Source of the DNA: an uncultured Clostridiaceae bacterium
Lineage (GTDB): Bacteria > Bacillota > Clostridia > Clostridiales > Oxobacteraceae
Reading direction: 5' to 3'
NCBI GenBank assembly: GCA_937900065.1
Contig: CALCDS010000074.1
Coordinates: forward strand, 1 to 27,837
DNA: 27,837 bases
Shown in pieces: positions 15,341-23,031 of the stretch. The notes beneath the pieces are model-generated. The model was not told where the DNA came from and did no database searches. It was given only the letters and a program-made list of their open reading frames with translations. Each line of letters starts with the position of its first letter. Position 1 is the stretch's first letter. A program made the translations under genes and the position numbers.

Positions 15341-15613
15341 ATGGGCGTGGAAAACTTTAAGGAAAGGTTTGCAGAAATAGCCGAGCTTCCCAAAGATATT
15401 GTAATGGATAGTCCCAAAGTCACAATTATTGGGAACATACAGCTTAGTATTGAAAATCACAGGGGGCTTATCGAATACGGCAGAGATAAAATCAGGGTAA
15501 ATACAAGTATTGGAATATACAAGATAACAGGGCAGGATCTTATAATAAAATCTATTTCAATTGAAGAGATAGTTATGACAGGCAGAATTGATAACATAGA
15601 TATATCATGTTAG
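15341..15613 (+). CDS. yqfC: Sporulation protein YqfC (YabP family)
   Basis: This is a YabP/YqfC-family sporulation protein; its molecular function is unknown, with mother-cell expression in Bacillus. The 90-residue protein is mostly short beta strands, with the family pattern LPKDIVMDSPKVTIIGN near residue 16, a central NHRGLIEY and a C-terminal GRIDNIDI. The start is ATG 15341 because a stop codon lies in frame at 15335. Its ribosome binding site (AGAGGA, 15322-15327) is 13 nt away, so initiation is probably weak. The stop codon overlaps the AGGAG used by yqfD. Confidence 0.9.
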   Translation: MGVENFKERFAEIAELPKDIVMDSPKVTIIGNIQLSIENHRGLIEYGRDKIRVNTSIGIYKITGQDLIIKSISIEEIVMTGRIDNIDISC

Positions 15614-15625
15614 GAGTGTTGATAT

Positions 15626-16822
15626 ATGGTCATACCCGATATTTTAAGGTATTTTAGAGGCAGCTTGAAAGTAAAGGTTCAAGGGCTTAAAATCGAAAGC
15701 TTTTTCAATATGTCGGTCGCCCATGGAATAAGCTTTTGGAATGTAGAACGCATCAGCATGACTGAAGCTCGGTTTAATATAAGCATAAAGGGTTACAAGC
15801 TACTGAAGAAGGTGTTGAAGAAAACGGGATGTCAAGTATCGATTATAGATAAATATGGCTTCCCTTTTTTTATGTTAAAGCTGAAGCGAAGAAAAATGTT
15901 AGGAATAGGATTTGCAATATTTTTGACCATTGTAATAGGAATGTCGTCTTTTGTTTGGAGCGTAAAGATTATAGGAGCCAGACAAATAAGCATAAGAGAA
16001 ATTGAAAAAAATCTTTCTGAACTTGGCGTAAAGCCTGGTGCATTCAAACTCAATCTGCCTGTGGCCGACATTGAAAATAATATGCTTATCAAGATGGAAG
16101 GCCTCTCATGGATCAAAGTTAAACTGGTAGGCACAAGGGCTGAAGTTGAAGTGAAAGAAAGAGTAGTCATGCCTGAAATTGTGCCTGATGATAAACCATG
16201 CGATGTCATAGCCAAAAGGGATGGAATCATAATCAAAATAGTATCCTCGAAAGGCGATCCAGTCGTAAAACAGAGTGATACTGTAAGAAAAGGACAGGTG
16301 CTTGTCACAGGGGTCATAAAAAGGCCTGATCTTGAAGACAGATATGTTCATGCAGCAGCAGAATCGCTTGCAAGGACATGGTATGAACAGAGCTGTGCGA
16401 TACCGTTTCAAAGTGTTGAGAAGATAAGAACCGGCAGGAAACTTTCAAAAATATACATAAAAATAGGATCGAAAAAAATTCAAATAAAAAATTGCAACAT
16501 TTCATATAAAAGTTATGATAAAATAGAAAAAAGTACAAAATTAATAGATACAGCCAGTTTTCAACTTCCTTTAGATATAATAATCGAAGAATATCATGAA
16601 ACTGCAAATAAAATCAGGACCATAACCGCAGAGGAAGCCAAAATCGAAGCATCCAATAAGGTTGAAAAGTCGATTATGGAGAATATACCGTCTGATGCCA
16701 AGATAATAAACAAGAAAGTAAATGTGAGCATAAAGGAAAACGCAGCTTATGCTGTCGGTTTAATAGAAACAATTGAAGATATAGGGGTACAACAGGAAAT
16801 AATAATAAACGGGGAGGTTTAA
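15626..16822 (+). CDS. yqfD: Sporulation protein YqfD
   Basis: YqfD is a membrane protein of the mother cell whose loss impairs sporulation in Bacillus subtilis; its biochemical role is not known. The 398-residue protein has a cytoplasmic-looking N-terminal domain of about 85 residues. One transmembrane helix follows at about 91-113 (LGIGFAIFLTIVIGMSSFVW), then a large extracytoplasmic part containing a FtsQ/POTRA-like segment (IREIEKNLSELGVKPGAF). The start is ATG 15626, with AGGAG (15612-15616) nine nt upstream. It is translationally coupled to yqfC and nearly abuts phoH (2 nt), so it heads the packed operon running to dgkA. Confidence 0.92.
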   Translation: MVIPDILRYFRGSLKVKVQGLKIESFFNMSVAHGISFWNVERISMTEARFNISIKGYKLLKKVLKKTGCQVSIIDKYGFPFFMLKLKRRKMLGIGFAIFLTIVIGMSSFVWSVKIIGARQISIREIEKNLSELGVKPGAFKLNLPVADIENNMLIKMEGLSWIKVKLVGTRAEVEVKERVVMPEIVPDDKPCDVIAKRDGIIIKIVSSKGDPVVKQSDTVRKGQVLVTGVIKRPDLEDRYVHAAAESLARTWYEQSCAIPFQSVEKIRTGRKLSKIYIKIGSKKIQIKNCNISYKSYDKIEKSTKLIDTASFQLPLDIIIEEYHETANKIRTITAEEAKIEASNKVEKSIMENIPSDAKIINKKVNVSIKENAAYAVGLIETIEDIGVQQEIIINGEV

Positions 16823-16824
16823 GT

Positions 16825-17799
16825 TTGGCGGTAAACATTAAGGAAGCAAACATAAGAATTGAAAATTTAAATGATGCAATAATGCTCTTTGGCAATTTTG
16901 ATAACAATATAAGGCTTATTGAAAAAGAATACGGTGTAAACATATTGAACCGGAGCAATGAAATAAGGATTACCGGAGATAGTGCAAGTGTAAGTATAGC
17001 GCAAAATATAATACTCAAGCTTTTGGAAATGATAAGAAAGGGCGAAGAAGTCACTACACAGACGGTATCATATTTCATTGAAAATGCAAAGGAAAATGCT
17101 GAAGAAAGCGTAGACGATATAATAGGCGACACGATATGCATGACTGCAAAGGGCAAACCCATAAAAAGCAAAACATCGGGCCAGAAAAAGTATGTGGATT
17201 CCATAAGAAAAAATGAGGTCGTATTTGGAATCGGCCCTGCCGGAACAGGCAAAACTTATCTTGCAATAGCAATGGCAGTATCATTTTTAAGAAGCAAGAG
17301 GGTGAGCAGGATAGTGCTTACCAGACCTGCAGTGGAAGCAGGCGAAAAACTCGGATATCTTCCTGGAGACCTCCAAGAGAAGATAAACCCATACCTCAGG
17401 CCGCTTTATGACGCACTGTATGAAATACTTGGCACTGAGACATTTCAGAAGTATATAGAAAATGGAGTGATTGAAGTAGCGCCGCTTGCATATATGAGGG
17501 GGAGGACCCTGGATGATTCCTTTATAATACTTGATGAAGCACAGAACACAACGCCTGAGCAGATGAAGATGTTTTTGACCCGTTTTGGAATCGGTTCTAG
17601 GGTCGTTGTAACAGGCGATATAACCCAGATAGATTTAGGGCGGGATAAAGTATCAGGTTTAAAGCAGGTGGTTAAAATATTAAAGGATATTGATGGAATA
17701 GATTTTGTATATCTGTCTGATAAAGATGTTGTGAGGCACAGGCTCGTAATGGAAATAATCAGAGCATATGAGAGATATTCAAGCCTTCATAGTGATTGA
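16825..17799 (+). CDS. phoH: PhoH-family ATPase (PhoH-like, YqfE/PhoL type)
   Basis: This is a P-loop ATPase of the PhoH family, often fused or linked to RNA-binding domains and neighbouring ybeY; a role in RNA metabolism is inferred, not proven. The 324-residue protein has a KH-like N-terminal segment (about residues 35-75), Walker A GPAGTGKT at 137-144, Walker B ILDEAQN with Asp237-Glu238, and sensor motif VVTGDITQID. The start is TTG 16825, with GGGGAGG (16811-16817) seven nt upstream. It is located between yqfD and yqfF, as in Bacillus and Clostridia. Confidence 0.94.
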   Translation: MAVNIKEANIRIENLNDAIMLFGNFDNNIRLIEKEYGVNILNRSNEIRITGDSASVSIAQNIILKLLEMIRKGEEVTTQTVSYFIENAKENAEESVDDIIGDTICMTAKGKPIKSKTSGQKKYVDSIRKNEVVFGIGPAGTGKTYLAIAMAVSFLRSKRVSRIVLTRPAVEAGEKLGYLPGDLQEKINPYLRPLYDALYEILGTETFQKYIENGVIEVAPLAYMRGRTLDDSFIILDEAQNTTPEQMKMFLTRFGIGSRVVVTGDITQIDLGRDKVSGLKQVVKILKDIDGIDFVYLSDKDVVRHRLVMEIIRAYERYSSLHSD

Positions 17800-17819
17800 T
17801 CCAGTTAGGGGGAAGGTAC

Positions 17820-19931
17820 ATGGATCTTCAAAAGAATAACAAATTGGGTCTGCCTGGCGATAATAAAAAGATAAAAATTTTTTTAAAGAGCGAACGATTC
17901 CAACAGATTATGATAGCGGTTATCATATTTTTTATCATATACAGCCTGGTGGCATTTAGCATTGTTCCCCAAAAGTATAACTTGTTTGTTAATGATGTAG
18001 CGACTGTTGATATACTCTCGCCAAAAGATATTATAGATGAAAAGGCGACAGAGGAGCTTATCAAGCAGTCTGAAAAAAGCGTTCAGGATGTTTATATACC
18101 GGACAAGTCGGTACAGCAGCAGGCTATTAATAAAGTCGATGCATTTTTCAATAAGGTACTTGAGATAAAATCGCTTCAAGACGTCGATTTGAAAAACAAG
18201 ATTGAAAAGCTCAAATTGGATTCTCCAATATTTTTAAACGATGAAGATTTAAGCGCGGCCTTGTCGGCTCAAGATGCTGAACTTGCCGTGCTCAGGGAGA
18301 GCGTAAAAGAAAACCTGAACGTCATATTCAGTGACAATATTGCAAATGATGAAAATGATATAAAGGCAAAGAAACAGGATTTTTTAAACTCGATGTCAAA
18401 ACTGGAGTTGAGCAAAGAACTTAAGGACCTTGGCACAAATATGGGATTCGCCCTCATAAAACCCAATATGATTTATGACAGCAAGACAACCGAGGAGAGA
18501 AAAGAGGAGGAGAGGAATAAAGTAAAGCCGGTTGTAATAAGAAAGTACCAGAAGATAGTCGGCAGGGGCGAAGTAGTAAATGAAAGACAAATCGAGTTGC
18601 TAAAGAAACTTGGCCTTCTTGAACAGCAGGGTGAAGTAGACATGTCATCGTTTATTGGTGTCGGCATATTGCTGGCCTTGCTTGAAGGCATTGTAATACT
18701 TTATATTTACAGGTTTGATAGGGATATACTCAAAAGCCGCAACAAGTTAATATTGATATGTGTATTGATTATTATAGAACTTCTACTTGCAAGATTTGCT
18801 TCGATATACAATATATCGGGTTTTGTACTGCCGGTTGCATTTATGTCAATGCTTGTATCGATTCTCATAAGGACCAGACTGGCTGTTGTGTTAAATATAG
18901 CTCTGTCATCGGTAGTAGCCCTCATGATGGGGTACAGCATTGATGTATTCATAGTTGCTCTTATTGGCGGAAGTGTTGGAGCGATTGTGGTATCTAAGAT
19001 GCAGCAGAGAAATGATCTGATAACGGCCGGGGTTGTGGTAGGAATTGTAAGCATGCTTGCCATACTGGGGACCAGCCTTGTAAACAGCACTTTTAATAAA
19101 ACAATACTCATTCAAAGCCTTATGGGGCTTATAAACGGAGGCTTATCTTCGGTATTTACAATAGGGCTTTTGCCGTTTTGCGAAACCACATTTAAAATTG
19201 TGACTCCAATAAAGCTTCTGGAGCTTTCAAATCCGAATCAGCCCCTTTTAAGGAGGTTGCTTTTTGAAGCTCCAGGGACTTATAATCACAGTATAATAGT
19301 GGGAAATCTTGCTGAAGCTGCGGCACAAGCAATAGGCGGCAATTCCCTTCTAACGAGGGTTGGGGCATATTATCATGATGTAGGAAAAATAAAGAGGCCT
19401 TATTTTTTTAAAGAGAATCAGCTTACAAATGAAAATCTTCATGACAAGATTGCTCCGTCATTGAGTACGCTTATAATCACAAACCATATAAAGGATGGCG
19501 TGGAGCTGGCAAAAAAATATAAACTTCCGGATATAATAATAGATATGATAAGGCAGCACCATGGGACGACATTGGTCAAATATTTTTATGCAAAAGCGGT
19601 AAATGATTCGGATAACCATAATGAAGTGTCTGAAGATCAATTCAGATATGAAGGACCGAAGCCAACAACCAAAGAATCAGCGATCATAATGCTTGCAGAT
19701 TCGGTTGAAGCTGCCGTAAGGTCGATTCCATCTCCTACAAAAGCCGGAATTGAGGAAATGGTAAAAAAGATAGTAAAAGATAAATTGGAAGACAACCAGT
19801 TTGATGAATGCGATATAACACTAAAGGATTTAAGAAAAATAACCGAAGCTTTTATGAACGCATTGAATGGTATATATCATAACAGGATTGAATATCCTGA
19901 AATTGAATCAAATGATAAAGAGGCTGATTGA
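17820..19931 (+). CDS. pgpH: Cyclic-di-AMP phosphodiesterase PgpH (7TM-HD protein)
   Basis: Members of this family (YqfF/PgpH) hydrolyse the second messenger c-di-AMP with a cytoplasmic HD domain coupled to a membrane sensor. The 703-residue protein has an N-terminal transmembrane helix (about 27-49), a large extracytoplasmic 7TMR-HDED domain, a block of seven hydrophobic helices (about 280-460), and the HD domain with NHSIIVGNLAEAA, HDVGK (His519-Asp520), RQHHGT and LADSVEAA. All metal-ligand motifs look intact. The start is ATG 17820, with a GGGGGAAGG region (17808-17816) close by; TTG 17796 overlaps phoH and lacks a site. Its last base is shared with the ybeY start, so translation is coupled. 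Confidence 0.95.
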   Translation: MDLQKNNKLGLPGDNKKIKIFLKSERFQQIMIAVIIFFIIYSLVAFSIVPQKYNLFVNDVATVDILSPKDIIDEKATEELIKQSEKSVQDVYIPDKSVQQQAINKVDAFFNKVLEIKSLQDVDLKNKIEKLKLDSPIFLNDEDLSAALSAQDAELAVLRESVKENLNVIFSDNIANDENDIKAKKQDFLNSMSKLELSKELKDLGTNMGFALIKPNMIYDSKTTEERKEEERNKVKPVVIRKYQKIVGRGEVVNERQIELLKKLGLLEQQGEVDMSSFIGVGILLALLEGIVILYIYRFDRDILKSRNKLILICVLIIIELLLARFASIYNISGFVLPVAFMSMLVSILIRTRLAVVLNIALSSVVALMMGYSIDVFIVALIGGSVGAIVVSKMQQRNDLITAGVVVGIVSMLAILGTSLVNSTFNKTILIQSLMGLINGGLSSVFTIGLLPFCETTFKIVTPIKLLELSNPNQPLLRRLLFEAPGTYNHSIIVGNLAEAAAQAIGGNSLLTRVGAYYHDVGKIKRPYFFKENQLTNENLHDKIAPSLSTLIITNHIKDGVELAKKYKLPDIIIDMIRQHHGTTLVKYFYAKAVNDSDNHNEVSEDQFRYEGPKPTTKESAIIMLADSVEAAVRSIPSPTKAGIEEMVKKIVKDKLEDNQFDECDITLKDLRKITEAFMNALNGIYHNRIEYPEIESNDKEAD

Positions 19932-20407
19932 TGATGACGGTATTTTTTGAAAACAAGCAGCGCCGATATGATGTCGATGAAATCCAAAAGTTGATTGAAT
20001 CAGTGGTGGATACATCTTTAAAAGTCGAGAATATAGATGCCAAATGCCAGGTAAGCATAATGCTTGTGGACGATATTGAAATCAGAGAAATAAACCGCAA
20101 GTACAGGGGAATCGATAGGGCTACCGATGTGCTTTCGTTTCCAATGCTTGAGAAAAAGGATTATAAAAATATCGACAATATGGATTTGGATACGGGCGAA
20201 CTTGTGCTCGGAGACATCGTAATATCCTTAAATAGAGCTGATGAACAATCAAAAGAGTATGGGCATTCGTTTGACAGGGAAGTAGCATATCTTACCTCCC
20301 ATGGCATGCTGCATCTGCTGGGATATGACCATGAAGATGAAGATGAGCGCAAGGTTATGAGGGATAAGGAAGAAAAAATACTTGGATTTTTGAATTTGAA
20401 CAGGTAG
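19931..20407 (+). CDS. ybeY: Endoribonuclease YbeY
   Basis: YbeY is a zinc-dependent RNase involved in 16S rRNA 3' maturation and ribosome quality control. The 158-residue protein carries the signature LTSHGMLHLLGYDHEDEDE with zinc ligands His124, His128 and His134, and the upstream RATDVLSFPM typical of the family. The start is ATG 19931, overlapping the pgpH stop as TGATG, with AAGAGG (19918-19923) seven nt upstream; ATG 19934 is an alternative. Its neighbours phoH and era are usual and fit a role in rRNA processing. Confidence 0.96.
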   Translation: MMTVFFENKQRRYDVDEIQKLIESVVDTSLKVENIDAKCQVSIMLVDDIEIREINRKYRGIDRATDVLSFPMLEKKDYKNIDNMDLDTGELVLGDIVISLNRADEQSKEYGHSFDREVAYLTSHGMLHLLGYDHEDEDERKVMRDKEEKILGFLNLNR

Positions 20408-20419
20408 AGCGATAATGAT

Positions 20420-21118
20420 ATGAAAGTCAGAAAATTGATTGAAAGCTTTAATGCGGCAATAGACGGGATTATTTATTCGGTTCGAACTCAAAAGAATATG
20501 AGGATTCACTTTTTCATAGCGATTGCTGTGCTATTTTTCAGCCTTTTTTTTGACCTTTCAAAATCAGAGCTCATGATACTATTTTTATCGATCACACTTG
20601 TGATCGTGGCTGAAATGATAAATACAGCAATTGAAAATACAATAGATATGTTTGCCAACTACTATCATCCTCTCGCTAAAATAGCAAAAAATGTTGCTGC
20701 AGGTGCGGTGCTTGTATCAGCAATCAATGCGGTGCTGGTAGGTTACTTGATCTTTTTCGATAATCTGGTTCCTATGGCAAATATGGTTGTAAACAAGGTA
20801 AAGCAATCTCCTCCGCATATAACGTTTATAACTTTTGCATTGGTGATGCTTATAGTGATTGCGATAAAAGCTTATTTTGGTGAAGGCACTCCGCTTAAAG
20901 GAGGCATGCCGAGCGGCCACAGTGCAATTGCATTTTCGTTTGCCACAATGATCACAATGCTTACTGCAGATACATTGATTGCCACGATGAGCTATATAAT
21001 GGCGCTTTTAGTGGCTCAGACAAGGCTGGAGGCGAAAGTCCATTCAGTATATGAAGTCGTGGCTGGCGCTATCTTAGGCGTTTTTATAACGATACTCATA
21101 TTCCAGCTTTTCCGATAA
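20420..21118 (+). CDS. DgkA-PAP2 fusion: lipid kinase plus phosphatase-like domain
   Basis: Two integral-membrane domains are fused. Residues 1-115 match prokaryotic diacylglycerol/undecaprenol kinase, with EMINTAIENTID (Glu65, Asn68, Glu72, Asp76) and AKNVAAGAVLV. The Lys90-Asp pair expected here is Lys90-Asn91. Residues 135-232 are a PAP2-type phosphatase with PSGH (164-167) and a reduced third motif, Arg202-x5-His208-x3-Glu212, where Asp is more usual; the first motif (KxxxxxxRP) is not clear. In Gram-positives the kinase partner often acts on undecaprenol, so a role in recycling the cell-wall lipid carrier is plausible. The ribosome binding site AGGTAGAG is weak and follows the ybeY stop at once. 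Which lipid is used, and whether the kinase is active, cannot be told from sequence. Confidence 0.88.
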   Translation: MKVRKLIESFNAAIDGIIYSVRTQKNMRIHFFIAIAVLFFSLFFDLSKSELMILFLSITLVIVAEMINTAIENTIDMFANYYHPLAKIAKNVAAGAVLVSAINAVLVGYLIFFDNLVPMANMVVNKVKQSPPHITFITFALVMLIVIAIKAYFGEGTPLKGGMPSGHSAIAFSFATMITMLTADTLIATMSYIMALLVAQTRLEAKVHSVYEVVAGAILGVFITILIFQLFR

Positions 21119-21120
21119 AT

Positions 21121-21148
21121 AAAACCTATGAAATACTCCGGGTTTTTA
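21121..21148 (+). terminator. Weak terminator after the DgkA-PAP2 gene
   Basis: AAAACC (21121-21126) can pair with GGTTTT (21141-21146) around a 14-nt loop, ending in a T5 run. The stem is short, so efficiency is doubtful, but the position at the operon end is right. Confidence 0.4.
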
Positions 21149-21164
21149 ATTTAGACTTTGTTAA

Positions 21165-21255
21165 GAGCTTAAAAAGTGCGGGTAAGGTGCTGATACTTAA
21201 AATCAACATCTTTGCTTAACATGGTTGTAATTTAAAACCTGGATAATTATAAAAC
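21165..21255 (+). repeat. Family 1 intergenic repeat upstream of cdd
   Basis: GAGCTTAAAAAGTGCG (21165-21180), a TCAACATCTTTGCTTAA segment (21203-21219) and GGATAATTATAAAAC (21241-21255) repeat, in the same order, pieces upstream of gpr (7-148). From ACTTAAAA to the right end it aligns with 84-148 at roughly 70 percent with two one-base gaps. The right end touches the cdd ribosome binding site GAGGTG (21256-21261). Confidence 0.5.
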
Positions 21256-21268
21256 GAGGTGAATTTTA

Positions 21269-21661
21269 ATGGACTGCGATATGCTGATTAAAATGGCTTC
21301 AAAAGCTATGAAAAATGCATATGTGCCGTATTCAAATTTCAAGGTGGGTGCTGCCTTGCTCACAAAGGCCGGCAAAGTTTATACCGGTTGTAATGTGGAA
21401 AATGCTTCATACGGTGCTACTATTTGTGCTGAAAGGACTGCGATATTCAAAGCCGTATCAGAGGGAGAGAGGGAATTTGAAGCCATTGCGATAACTGCCG
21501 ATTCCGATGAATTTGCATATCCGTGCGGTATTTGCAGGCAGGTGATGCTTGAATTCTCAAAGGACCTAAAAATTTATATATCAAATAAAAATGGAGAGTA
21601 TAAGGAATATACGATATCTGAACTGCTTCCAACAGGATTTACAAAAGATAATATGAGGTGA
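21269..21661 (+). CDS. cdd: Cytidine deaminase
   Basis: This enzyme deaminates cytidine and deoxycytidine to uridine and deoxyuridine in pyrimidine salvage. The 130-residue protein is of the small homotetrameric class, with the zinc and catalytic motifs CAE (Cys53, Glu55) and PCGIC (Cys86, Cys89), and the substrate motif NVENASYG. The start is ATG 21269 with GAGGTG (21256-21261) seven nt upstream. Its stop overlaps the ribosome binding site of era, which starts 5 nt later, so the two are coupled; cdd-era is a frequent pair in Firmicutes. Confidence 0.97.
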   Translation: MDCDMLIKMASKAMKNAYVPYSNFKVGAALLTKAGKVYTGCNVENASYGATICAERTAIFKAVSEGEREFEAIAITADSDEFAYPCGICRQVMLEFSKDLKIYISNKNGEYKEYTISELLPTGFTKDNMR

Positions 21662-21665
21662 AAAA

Positions 21666-22562
21666 ATGGAAAATGATTCTGCCGATTTTAAATCGGGATT
21701 TGTAACAATAATAGGGAGACCGAACGTCGGAAAGTCCACACTTATGAATAAGCTGATTGGTGAAAAGATTTCAATAATATCGAGCAAGCCCCAGACTACC
21801 AGGAACCGCATACAGACAGTACTTACCAAGGAAAAATATCAGATAGTCTTTCTTGATACTCCGGGCATCCACAAACCTAAGCACAAGCTCGGGGAATACA
21901 TGGTGAAAGTTGCAAAGGATACGATTGATGAAGTGGATGTTGTTCTGATGATGGTGACTCCGGATGTAAAAGTCAATGCTGGCGACAAATACATAATCGA
22001 TCAGCTAGATGTAAAAACACCGGTTGTATTAGTGATAAACAAGGTGGATGAAGCGGACAAGGAAAAGCTTGTAAAGACGATAGAAAACTATAATAAAGAA
22101 TTTGATTTTGCTGAAACTGTTCCTGTATCAGCATTGAAAGAGAAGAATATAGATGAACTTTTAAAGGTCTTAGTTGATAAGCTTCCGTTCGGCCCTAAAT
22201 ATTTTCCCGATGATATGCTGACCGATCAGCCGGAAAGGTTTATAATATCTGAGATAATAAGGGAAAAAGCATTAAAGACCTTGGGGCAGGAAGTGCCTCA
22301 TGGCATAGCTGTTGAAATAATTCAAATGAAAGAGAAAAACAATGGAATCACTTCGATAGATGCTGTTATATATTGTGAAAAGGATTCACACAAGGGAATA
22401 ATAATAGGCAAAAACGGACAAATGCTAAAGAAGATAGGAACTTTAGCAAGGGTTGACATTGAAAAGTTTTTAGGATGCAGGGTGTATTTGGAACTTTGGG
22501 TTAAGCTAAAAAAAGACTGGAGAGATGATCCATATTCTTTAAAAAGCTTTGGATATAAATAA
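21666..22562 (+). CDS. era: GTPase Era
   Basis: Era is an essential GTPase that binds the 3' end of 16S rRNA and assists 30S assembly. The 298-residue protein has G1 GRPNVGKS (17-24), the effector region QTTRNRI, G3 DTPG (64-67), G4 NKVD (125-128), a G5 SALKEKN, and the C-terminal KH domain with GIIIGKNGQMLKKIG. The length is standard. The start is ATG 21666 with AGGTG across the cdd stop. ybeY and recO nearby fit the conserved Firmicutes cluster. Confidence 0.98.
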   Translation: MENDSADFKSGFVTIIGRPNVGKSTLMNKLIGEKISIISSKPQTTRNRIQTVLTKEKYQIVFLDTPGIHKPKHKLGEYMVKVAKDTIDEVDVVLMMVTPDVKVNAGDKYIIDQLDVKTPVVLVINKVDEADKEKLVKTIENYNKEFDFAETVPVSALKEKNIDELLKVLVDKLPFGPKYFPDDMLTDQPERFIISEIIREKALKTLGQEVPHGIAVEIIQMKEKNNGITSIDAVIYCEKDSHKGIIIGKNGQMLKKIGTLARVDIEKFLGCRVYLELWVKLKKDWRDDPYSLKSFGYK

Positions 22563-22656
22563 ATCTTTTTATGATGCAACAATTACCTTTCCCTATTTTA
22601 TTTTTTAATGAATAATCCACAATAGCTTGGAAAGCATAAAAATAAAGAATAAAATT

Positions 22657-22696
22657 CAGGTTGTCTATTTTAGAGATGACCAATAAAGTCAACCTG
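22657..22696. repeat. Inverted repeat IR1 in the era-yqzL gap
   Basis: CAGGTTG (22657-22663) and CAACCTG (22690-22696) form a perfect 7-bp inverted repeat with a 26-nt interior. Its stretch TTGTCTATTTTAGAGATGAC (22661-22680) resembles the reverse complement of the neighbouring IR2, so the two appear related in opposite orientation. The whole 305-nt gap (22563-22867) has no gene, only these repeats. Confidence 0.45.
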
Positions 22697-22750
22697 TGAG
22701 ATTTACTCGTTGTATTACAAAAATCTTTAATTTTACAATGGACTGATTAT

Positions 22751-22798
22751 ATGGATTGTCAACTCTAAAAATAAAAATAGCTAATGTAGACAATCCAT
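22751..22798. repeat. Inverted repeat IR2 in the era-yqzL gap
   Basis: ATGGATTGTC (22751-22760) and GACAATCCAT (22789-22798) are a perfect 10-bp inverted repeat spanning 48 nt. The interior is A-rich. Its right arm overlaps the left flank of the 51-bp family 2 element that follows. Confidence 0.55.
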
Positions 22799-22855
22799 GA
22801 AATTCGTCCATTTGAGATTACGTAAATCTTTAATTTAGCAGTAGACGAATTATAA
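22794..22855. repeat. Family 2 palindromic element, copy 2 (upstream of yqzL)
   Basis: The core 22801-22851 is 51 bp, opening with AATTCGTC and closing with GACGAATT (a perfect 8-bp inverted repeat). Left flank TCCATGA and right flank ATAA are identical to the copy at 5515-5576. The ends are conserved, while the middle matches at only about half of positions. The yqzL ribosome binding site begins right after it. Confidence 0.6.
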
Positions 22856-22867
22856 GGGGTGGGTAAT

Positions 22868-23008
22868 ATGCTTGATAGTATGGTCTGGAAAGTTTTCGAA
22901 AAAACGGGTAGTATAGATATGTACCTTTTGTATTCAGATATAAAGTACAGCAATACAAAAGAGGAGAAAAATAATAAGCAGAAGGAAAATGAGATACATC
23001 CAAAATAG
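22868..23008 (+). CDS. yqzL: YqzL-like small protein
   Basis: This is a 46-residue ORF, MLDSMVWKVFEKTGSIDMYL then a charged Lys/Glu/Asn-rich tail, between era and recO. The pattern M-L-D-x-x-W-x-V-F-x-x-T-G-x-I-D-x-Y-L-L is that of the YqzL family, small proteins of unknown function encoded at this exact position in Bacillus and Clostridia. The start is ATG 22868, with GGGGTGGG (22856-22863) close upstream. The tail after residue 27 is longer and more polar than I would expect for the family. The gene is too short for most ORF callers. Confidence 0.82.
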   Translation: MLDSMVWKVFEKTGSIDMYLLYSDIKYSNTKEEKNNKQKENEIHPK

Positions 23009-23031
23009 GTATACTTTTGGGGGTGATATGA

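Noticed and set aside
18707..19111. Minus-strand ORF of 134 codons opposite the membrane part of pgpH
   Set aside because: Antisense of transmembrane helices commonly yields long open frames; no independent signals support it.
21225..21253. TTGTAA and TATAAA with 17-nt spacing upstream of cdd as a promoter
   Set aside because: Transcription would start inside or after the ribosome binding site at 21256-21261, so it cannot serve cdd; the TATAAA is part of the repeat right end.
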